From assembly GCF_007830495.1 (NCBI RefSeq), contig NZ_VLKW01000006.1:306095-370094 (forward strand): a stretch of 64,000 nucleotides of DNA, given 5' to 3'. Below the pieces are notes generated by a model that searched no databases, was not told the origin of the DNA, and saw nothing but the letters and a program-made list of their open reading frames with translations. Of the stretch, positions 16,696 through 22,240 are shown one piece after another. Position 1 is the stretch's first letter, and each line of letters starts with the position of its first letter. The position numbers were made by a program, and so were the translations under genes. This DNA comes from Pseudoduganella flava. GTDB lineage: Bacteria; Pseudomonadota; Gammaproteobacteria; Burkholderiales; Burkholderiaceae_D.

Positions 16696-17781
16696 ATGAC
16701 GGACCACGCATTCATTGCCACCCGCAAGGGACTGTTCGAACTGACGCGGCAAGACGGCGCCTGGCAGCTGTCGCCGCCCCATTTCCCCGGCGATCCCGTC
16801 TCCATCGTGCTGCACGATGCGCGCGACGGCAGCACGTATGCGGCCCTCAATCTCGGCCACTTCGGTGCGAAACTGCACCGGCGCGATGCCGGCAGCGCTA
16901 CCTGGACGGAAGTGGGGGTACCCGGTTACCCTTTGAAACCGGCGGACAGCGTGGACAAGACCGACTGGTCGCTGAAGCAGATCTGGTCGCTCGAGGCGGG
17001 CGGCGCCGACCAGCCGGGCGTGCTGTGGGCGGGTACCTTGCCGGGCGGCCTGTTCCGCTCGGCCGACCGCGGTGCAACGTGGCAGCTGGTCGAATCGCTG
17101 TGGAACGAACCGGGCCGGCCTGAATGGTTCGGCGGCGGCTATGACACACCCGGCATCCACAGCATCTGCGTCGACCCGCGCGACAGTGCCAGCGTGCTGG
17201 TCGGCGTTTCGTGCGGCGGCGTATGGCTGACGAATGACGGCGGCCGCAGCTGGAGCCTGCGCACCAGGGGCATGGCGGCGCGCTACATGCCGCCCGAGCT
17301 GATGGACAAGGGCGACGCCCAGGACCCCCACCGGATCGTCCGTTGCGCCGGCGCGCCGGATGTGCTGTGGTGCCAGCATCATTGCGGCATCTGGGTGTCG
17401 CGCGACAACGGCGCCAATTGGGAAGAAGCGCAGGCGCCGCGGTCGTCGTTCGGTTTTGCCGTCGCGGCTCATCCGCGGGAGGCTGGCACCGCATGGTTCG
17501 TGCCCGCGATCGCCGACCAGCAGCGCGTGCCGGTCGACGCGGCGCTGGCTGTTACCCGCACACGGGACGGCGGCACCACGTTCGAGACGCTGCGTGAAGG
17601 GTTGCCGCAGCAGCACTGCTATGACCTGGTGTACCGGCACGGACTGGCGATCGCAGATGACGGTGTCACGCTCCTGATGGGGTCCACGACCGGCGGCGTG
17701 TGGCTGTCCGAGGACGGCGGCGCGCGCTGGCAAGCCGTTGCACCTCATCTGCCTCCCGTTTACGCAACCCGTTTTGTGTAA
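16696..17781 (+). CDS. BNR/WD40-like beta-propeller protein (exo-alpha-sialidase-like)
   Basis: A 361-residue protein with Asp-box/BNR repeats, the strand-turn motifs of sialidase-type beta-propellers: SADRGATWQLVE, TNDGGRSWSLRT, SRDNGANWEEAQ, TRDGGTTFETLR and SEDGGARWQAVA, spaced about 50-70 residues apart. No signal peptide is visible, so it appears cytoplasmic. The catalytic residues of true sialidases (Arg triad, Tyr/Glu) cannot be identified with confidence, so enzymatic activity is uncertain. It is in an operon with the preceding MoaD-like gene, with one base between stop and start. Annotation pipelines usually call such proteins glycosyl hydrolase; I would call it only a propeller. Confidence 0.82.
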   Translation: MTDHAFIATRKGLFELTRQDGAWQLSPPHFPGDPVSIVLHDARDGSTYAALNLGHFGAKLHRRDAGSATWTEVGVPGYPLKPADSVDKTDWSLKQIWSLEAGGADQPGVLWAGTLPGGLFRSADRGATWQLVESLWNEPGRPEWFGGGYDTPGIHSICVDPRDSASVLVGVSCGGVWLTNDGGRSWSLRTRGMAARYMPPELMDKGDAQDPHRIVRCAGAPDVLWCQHHCGIWVSRDNGANWEEAQAPRSSFGFAVAAHPREAGTAWFVPAIADQQRVPVDAALAVTRTRDGGTTFETLREGLPQQHCYDLVYRHGLAIADDGVTLLMGSTTGGVWLSEDGGARWQAVAPHLPPVYATRFV

Positions 17782-17805
17782 GCGTCACGACAGCACGCTG
17801 ACGCG

Positions 17806-18420
17806 TCACGTGCCCCAGTAGCACAGGAACATCTCGACGGCCGTCTCGGCGACGGCCCGCTGCTGCGCATCATCCAGCGGCGGCTGGCCCATCGCCACCT
17901 GCGGCCAGAACGCGAACGCCTTCAGTTGCCCCTGCAGCACGCTGGCCATGAAGGCGGGGTCGCCCGCTTTCAGCTTGCCGTCCGCCTGGGCTGCACGCAC
18001 GAACGCGGCGCCGCCTTCCTCCTTTTCGGCCAGCTTCGCGACCATGCTGCGGGCGCGCTCCGGCGTGTGGATCGCTTCGGCGATCGCCACCTTGGCCAGG
18101 TCGAGGAAATAGGGGTCGCGCATCAGCGCCATCTTGTGGCGCAGCAGCGCCATCAGCTGGTCCCGCAGCGGCTGGCCGGGTTGGTAAGCCTCCGGCGTGG
18201 CGGCGGCGCTGCAGGCCCACAGCTCCTGCAGGATCTGCGCAAACAGGTCATCCTTGCTGGGGAAGTGGTTGTACACCGTGCGTTTCGACACGCCGGCCGT
18301 CGCCGCCACGCGGTCCATCGACGTGGCTTCGAAACCATTGGCGCGGAATTCCGCGATCGCGGCCTGCACGATGGCGGCACGCTTGCGGTCGGTCAGGCGA
18401 ATGGGGGACAGATCGGACAT
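17806..18420 (-). CDS. TetR/AcrR-family transcription regulator
   Basis: A 204-residue TetR-family repressor. The N-terminal HTH is VAATAGVSKRTVYNHFPSKD at about residues 38-57. The C-terminal region (PYFLDLAKVAIAEAIHTPE, FAFWPQVAMGQPPLDD) is of the AefR-like/TetR_C type and should bind an unknown small ligand. It is divergent from an NAPE-PLD-like hydrolase. The 115-base gap holds GTAGTTTAC half-sites and a 19-base palindrome covering the hydrolase promoter, the layout of a self-regulating TetR repressor with its target. A TAAAAT at 18432-18427 lies just 6 bases before the ATG, so its mRNA may be nearly leaderless. Confidence 0.88.
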   Translation of the reverse strand: MSDLSPIRLTDRKRAAIVQAAIAEFRANGFEATSMDRVAATAGVSKRTVYNHFPSKDDLFAQILQELWACSAAATPEAYQPGQPLRDQLMALLRHKMALMRDPYFLDLAKVAIAEAIHTPERARSMVAKLAEKEEGGAAFVRAAQADGKLKAGDPAFMASVLQGQLKAFAFWPQVAMGQPPLDDAQQRAVAETAVEMFLCYWGT

Positions 18421-18438
18421 GCGGCTATTTTACACCGG

Positions 18439-18447
18439 GTAGTTTAC
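18439..18447 (+). promoter_or_regulatory. TetR half-operator GTAGTTTAC overlapping the -35
   Basis: GTAGTTTAC occurs here and again, identically, at 18486-18494 within the larger palindrome. This copy overlaps the -35 (TTTACT, 18443-18448) of the hydrolase promoter, so binding would block RNA polymerase. Assignment to the neighbouring TetR protein is inference. Confidence 0.5.
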
Positions 18448-18471
18448 TTTTCTCGGTTCCGCGGGTAGACT
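18443..18471 (+). promoter_or_regulatory. Sigma-70 promoter of the metallo-hydrolase gene
   Basis: TTTACT at 18443-18448 and TAGACT at 18466-18471 are separated by 17 bases, giving a fair sigma-70 promoter reading into the hydrolase gene at 18536. GTAG-containing half-sites flank and overlap both hexamers. Confidence 0.5.
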
Positions 18472-18473
18472 AA

Positions 18474-18492
18474 AAACTACACTGTGTAGTTT
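18474..18492. promoter_or_regulatory. 19-base palindromic TetR-type operator
   Basis: AAACTACAC-T-GTGTAGTTT is a perfect 9-bp inverted repeat around one base. It lies where the transcript from the 18443-18471 promoter would begin, between the divergent TetR and hydrolase genes. This is the size and position expected of a TetR-dimer site. Confidence 0.65.
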
Positions 18493-18535
18493 ACCCAACG
18501 ATTTTTTCGCCAGCCCGACTTCCCAAGGAGTGGAC

Positions 18536-19537
18536 ATGACCACGACCACCGCACACGTCTCCCCGCAGATCCAGAACGGCCGTTACCGCAATCCGGCGCG
18601 GATGCACCGTAGCGGCGTGCGCAAGACGCTGCGCATTCTGTGGCGGGCACTGTTCGACAAGCCAACGGACACGGTGCCGGCCCAGCCGATCCCCGTGCAG
18701 GCGTTGACGCGCGAGGCGGTGCTGGCGGTGCCGGACCATACCGTGTTCCGCCTGGGCCATTCGACCGTGCTGCTGAAGCTGAACGGCGGCCTGTGGCTGA
18801 CCGACCCGGTGTTCGCAAAGCGTGCCTCGCCGTTCAGCTGGCTGGGGCCGGCGCGCTTCCATGCGCCGCCGCTGACGGTCGATGAACTGCCGCCGCTGCA
18901 AGGCGTGATCTTGTCGCACGACCACTACGACCATCTGGACCAGGCGGCGATCGAGGCGCTGGCCGCGAAGACCGCGTATTTCGTCACGCCGCTGGGCGTC
19001 GGTGACCGGTTGGCGAAGTGGGGCGTGCCGTCCGAGAAGATCCGCCAGCTGGACTGGTGGCGTTCCGTGAAACTGGGCGGCGTGGAGCTCACTTGCACGC
19101 CCGCCCAGCATTTTTCCGGCCGCGGACTGTCGGATGGGAACAGCACGCTGTGGTGCTCGTGGGTCATCGACAGCGGCGAGCGGCGCGTGTTCTTTTCCGG
19201 CGACTCCGGCTACTTCCGCGGCTTCAAGGCGATCGGCGACCGCTTCGGCCCGTTCGACCTGACGATGATCGAAACGGGTGCCTACAACGAGCAGTGGCCG
19301 GACGTGCACATGCAGCCTGAGGAAACCATGCAGGCCCACATCGACCTGCGCGGCAACGTGCTGCTGCCGATCCATAACGGCACGTTCGACCTGGCGTTCC
19401 ACGCGTGGCACGAGCCGCTCGACCGGATTGCCGCGCTGGCCGATGCGCAGGGCCAGCGGCTGGCGACGCCCGTGATGGGCCAGGCGCTCGACCTGGCCGC
19501 GCCGCACGTCGACACCCGATGGTGGCGCCCGGCCTGA
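18536..19537 (+). CDS. MBL-fold metallo-hydrolase, NAPE-PLD-like
   Basis: A 333-residue metallo-beta-lactamase-fold hydrolase. The metal site is clear: HDHYDHLD (HxHxDH, about residue 125), further His residues in CTPAQHFSGRG, the bridging Asp in VFFSGDSGYFRG and the last His in VLLPIHNGTFDLA. The HFSGRG segment and overall layout match N-acyl-phosphatidylethanolamine phospholipase D relatives (UlaG-like branch), so a phospholipid or acyl-phosphodiester substrate is possible but unproven. ATG 18536 is chosen over a GTG at 18530 because AAGGAG (18525-18530) would overlap the GTG. It is divergent from, and probably repressed by, the TetR protein. Confidence 0.85.
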   Translation: MTTTTAHVSPQIQNGRYRNPARMHRSGVRKTLRILWRALFDKPTDTVPAQPIPVQALTREAVLAVPDHTVFRLGHSTVLLKLNGGLWLTDPVFAKRASPFSWLGPARFHAPPLTVDELPPLQGVILSHDHYDHLDQAAIEALAAKTAYFVTPLGVGDRLAKWGVPSEKIRQLDWWRSVKLGGVELTCTPAQHFSGRGLSDGNSTLWCSWVIDSGERRVFFSGDSGYFRGFKAIGDRFGPFDLTMIETGAYNEQWPDVHMQPEETMQAHIDLRGNVLLPIHNGTFDLAFHAWHEPLDRIAALADAQGQRLATPVMGQALDLAAPHVDTRWWRPA

Positions 19538-19543
19538 CGTTCC

Positions 19544-19565
19544 CTGAGGTTTCTCTGAGGTTTCC
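19544..19565 (+). repeat. 11-bp direct repeat CTGAGGTTTCT/C upstream of the helicase
   Basis: CTGAGGTTTCT (19544-19554) is followed at once by CTGAGGTTTCC (19555-19565), matching 10 of 11 bases. Tandem half-sites with an 11-bp period are the binding geometry of OmpR/PhoB-family activators. The first copy covers the place where a -35 would sit for the TATAGT at 19568. Confidence 0.6.
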
Positions 19566-19567
19566 AG

Positions 19568-19573
19568 TATAGT
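19568..19573 (+). promoter_or_regulatory. -10 element TATAGT of the helicase gene
   Basis: TATAGT lies 17 bases after 19545-19550 (TGAGGT), which is a poor -35. A -10 with a weak -35 overlapped by direct repeats suggests activator-dependent transcription into the helicase gene at 19624. Confidence 0.45.
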
Positions 19574-19579
19574 GCCGCC

Positions 19580-19612
19580 ACGAGCAATACACGAGCAATA
19601 CACGAGCAATAC
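19580..19612 (+). repeat. Three perfect 11-bp tandem copies of ACGAGCAATAC
   Basis: ACGAGCAATAC repeats three times without interruption (19580-19590, 19591-19601, 19602-19612), in the 5' untranslated region between the -10 and the AAGGA ribosome site of the helicase gene. Perfect identity suggests recent slippage expansion or a selected protein- or RNA-binding array; copy number may vary between strains. Confidence 0.85.
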
Positions 19613-19623
19613 CAAGGACAGCG

Positions 19624-21642
19624 ATGGCGCACGAACCCAGCAAGGAACAGGCCGAAATCATCCAATCCCGCGCGAACGTCATCCTGATCGATGCGGTCGC
19701 GGGTGCGGGCAAGACCACGACGTTGTGCATGACCGGCATCGAGGCATGCCGGCGTGGCCTGGCGCCGGCCGCCGTCACGTGCCTGGCGTTCTCGGACGGA
19801 GCGAAGAAGCGCTTCGTCGAGAAGCTGGCCGAGGAGGGCGCGCCATCCGGCATCGCGCCATTGACGATCGCCGAGTTCGCGCTGCGCCACCTGCGCAAGC
19901 TCGACACCACCGGACTGTTCGCGCTGCCGCCGCTGCTCGGCCCCGCGCAGGTGCGCGACCGGCTCACGGAAGCGGCGGCAGCGGTCTGGCAGCGTTACGA
20001 AGCGAACGGCACGCAGTCCGACTTCGACTTCGGCATCGAGCAAAGCCCGGACCGCATCGACCACCTGTTCCAGGTACTGCGCCTGTTGAAGGCAACACTG
20101 TCCACGCACCGCTTCGGCGACGACGACTTCGCCTCGGTGCAGCGCTTCGAGATGGCGGACGAGCTGGACCTGCCAGTCGAACTGATCGACATCTGCGCGG
20201 CATACGAACGGCTGCGCGAACCGGAGCCGGGCGAATTCAACTGGCAAACGGCGGACGACTTCGTGCCCGACCTCGTGCGCGTGCTGGACCTGAATCAGGG
20301 CGCCGCCCAGCAGCTGTGGGCACCGGCGCTGTACCTGATCGACGAATGGCATGACGTGAATGCTGCCGAGTTCGCGCTGGTGCGCCTGCTGAAGCGGCGC
20401 GCGCGCCTCATCGTCGTGGGCGACCGCGACCAGGTCATCGATGCCGCGCGCGGTGCCGCGCTGCGCTTTTCCACCGACCTGTTTTCGGCCACGTATCCGG
20501 AAGCGGCACGGCTGCCGCTGCGCCGCTCGCGCCGCTTCGGCGCCGCGCTGGCACGTGCCGCATCACGGCTCACATCCCGTCCCGTCGAAGCGCTCGACGG
20601 CCTGCACACGGTGCAGCACAAGCTGGCGTACGACCCGGGTGTGCCGATGGGATGCGCGCGCGCCGTCGCGGCCCACGTGAAGTCGCTGCATGGCGCGCAC
20701 CATGACGTGAAGCTGTCCGACATCGCGATCGTCACGCGCGAGGACGACCAGAGCATCGACCTCGAAAACGCACTGATCGATGCGAACATCCCGTACCGCT
20801 GCGAGGGCATCGAGTCGTATCTGCTGCGTCCCGAGATACTGTTCATGCGCGCGCTGCTGCACATCGTCAGCGGTTGCTACGACACGCTGGACAAGGACAA
20901 GCCGACCGTGCGCGCGATGGTCGGTGCGCTGGCGGCGTTCGTGTCGATGCCGGGCGATGCGGCACAATTCGACAGCAGCTACCTGCAGGTCAGCCGTACC
21001 GCCCGCCACGATCCGCTGGAGCAGGCGATCGAGACGGTGGCGGCCACGCCGGCATCGCTGCACTGGTTCTTCGACGGAATCGTCTGCAAGCCGCACGATG
21101 CGGACACGATCATCACGCGCAACTGGAAAGCGAAGTTCGCCGCGTGCGTGGCCACGCTGGCCGAGCGCAAGGAGACCCTCGCCACCGCGGCCGACGTGCT
21201 GCAGGCCGTGCGGGGAATGATCGACCTGAAGGCGGCCGTCGGCCGCGCGGTGCCGCGGCGCAGCGAGGCCGATGCGGCGCTGCGCTCGATCGCCCACTTC
21301 GCCGAGTTCGCAGCGGCCTATGGGAACAAGCCGGTCGAGCAATTCCTGCAGGAGCTGCGCGGCCGCCAGCGCAAGCTGTCTGCCCGCACCGATGCGAATC
21401 GCGCACGTGCGCAGCTCGTGCTGACGACCGTGCGAACGGCGAAGGGGCAGGAGTGGAACCACGTGATCGTGCCTTACCTGCAGCACGGCGAATTCCCGCG
21501 CAGCGCCGACCTGGCCGAGGAGCGCCGCTTCCTGTACGTGGCGATGACGCGGGCGCAGGAAAGCCTGACGTTGTGCCAGCCGGACGAGGCGCACCGGCGG
21601 ATGTGGAGTCCGCTGTTGCATGGGGCGGAAGCGCGGGCCTGA
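19624..21642 (+). CDS. Divergent UvrD/Rep-like superfamily 1 helicase
   Basis: A 672-residue SF1A helicase. Motifs visible: Q motif PSKEQAEII, Walker A AVAGAGKTTTL (residues 24-34), motif Ia LAFSDGAKKR, motif II LYLIDEWHDV near residue 236 (canonical UvrD has DEFQD), motif III VVGDRDQVIDAARGAALRF, motif V LTTVRTAKGQEWNHVIVP and motif VI EERRFLYVAMTRAQESL. It should translocate on single-stranded DNA 3' to 5' using ATP. The unusual Trp and His in motif II, and the lack of any fused nuclease, set it apart from housekeeping UvrD, Rep and PcrA. It starts at ATG 19624 with AAGGA 5 bases upstream, behind an array of 11-bp repeats. A low-G+C orphan follows 26 bases downstream. Confidence 0.85.
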   Translation: MAHEPSKEQAEIIQSRANVILIDAVAGAGKTTTLCMTGIEACRRGLAPAAVTCLAFSDGAKKRFVEKLAEEGAPSGIAPLTIAEFALRHLRKLDTTGLFALPPLLGPAQVRDRLTEAAAAVWQRYEANGTQSDFDFGIEQSPDRIDHLFQVLRLLKATLSTHRFGDDDFASVQRFEMADELDLPVELIDICAAYERLREPEPGEFNWQTADDFVPDLVRVLDLNQGAAQQLWAPALYLIDEWHDVNAAEFALVRLLKRRARLIVVGDRDQVIDAARGAALRFSTDLFSATYPEAARLPLRRSRRFGAALARAASRLTSRPVEALDGLHTVQHKLAYDPGVPMGCARAVAAHVKSLHGAHHDVKLSDIAIVTREDDQSIDLENALIDANIPYRCEGIESYLLRPEILFMRALLHIVSGCYDTLDKDKPTVRAMVGALAAFVSMPGDAAQFDSSYLQVSRTARHDPLEQAIETVAATPASLHWFFDGIVCKPHDADTIITRNWKAKFAACVATLAERKETLATAADVLQAVRGMIDLKAAVGRAVPRRSEADAALRSIAHFAEFAAAYGNKPVEQFLQELRGRQRKLSARTDANRARAQLVLTTVRTAKGQEWNHVIVPYLQHGEFPRSADLAEERRFLYVAMTRAQESLTLCQPDEAHRRMWSPLLHGAEARA

Positions 21643-21668
21643 AGTGTCCGGTAAAGGCGGAGGATGAA

Positions 21669-22097
21669 ATGAGGCACGATATATACTTTGTGATCGCACC
21701 TAACGCAACTCTGGTCTCGCGCTTGGAGGAGATGGACACGGGTGAAATGTCAGACCTGCGAGACCCGGTGATGTGGTCGGGGTTCGAGTTCGATAAGGGG
21801 GGCCTGGCGGAAAAAGGCCTCGACAGACTTATCAAGCTCCTCTTTCTCGATGTTTTGCGCCGAGAGCAAATATCAGAGCCCCGCTTCCATGACATATTTG
21901 ATGGCCTGCAGATCAGTGAGGCATATTTCGACCTCCTTTGGACAATCCAGCGTCCGCCTCTTGATATGTCTGTCGATATCGCCATTGCGGACGCACTTGC
22001 GAGTGGGACGATTGATGAAATCGAAAGTGCCGGCGGCGACGCGATCGGAAGTTATCTGGTGAATTATCGAAAGAGATTCACGACCCGCAAAAAATAG
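21669..22097 (+). CDS. Orphan hypothetical protein in a low-G+C patch
   Basis: A 142-residue protein I do not recognise, starting MRHDIYFVIAPNATLVSRLE after a good GGAGG site (21659-21663). It is acidic in the middle (LEEMDTGEMSDLRDP), has no signal peptide or membrane span, and ends in a basic tail (YRKRFTTRKK). The G+C content is visibly lower than its neighbours, and codons ending in A or T are common, which points to acquisition from elsewhere. It lies 26 bases after the helicase gene on the same strand. Size and composition resemble immunity or antitoxin-like partners, but no specific family is evident. Confidence 0.65.
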   Translation: MRHDIYFVIAPNATLVSRLEEMDTGEMSDLRDPVMWSGFEFDKGGLAEKGLDRLIKLLFLDVLRREQISEPRFHDIFDGLQISEAYFDLLWTIQRPPLDMSVDIAIADALASGTIDEIESAGGDAIGSYLVNYRKRFTTRKK

Positions 22098-22154
22098 TGG
22101 AGAAGGGTAGGGAAGGCGTCAAAGTACGAACAACATGCTTGCGTATTCGTACAT

Positions 22155-22178
22155 AAAAAAAAGCGGCCCGCAGGCCGC
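22155..22178 (-). terminator. Rho-independent terminator of the TonB receptor gene
   Basis: Read on the minus strand, GCGGCC-TGCG-GGCCGC forms a 6-bp G+C stem followed directly by eight Ts. It lies about 60 bases past the receptor stop codon, between two convergent genes. Confidence 0.88.
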
Positions 22179-22240
22179 CAAAGTGAGATTCGGCGCGGGC
22201 GGCCTTGGATTCCACCCGTCCAGGGACATCTCAAAACAGG

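Noticed and set aside
17782..17812. GCGTCACG repeated twice between the propeller and TetR genes, considered as a terminator
   Set aside because: The copies are direct rather than inverted and no T-run follows.
18530..18535. GTG as start for the NAPE-PLD-like hydrolase
   Set aside because: It overlaps the AAGGAG ribosome site that correctly serves the ATG at 18536.
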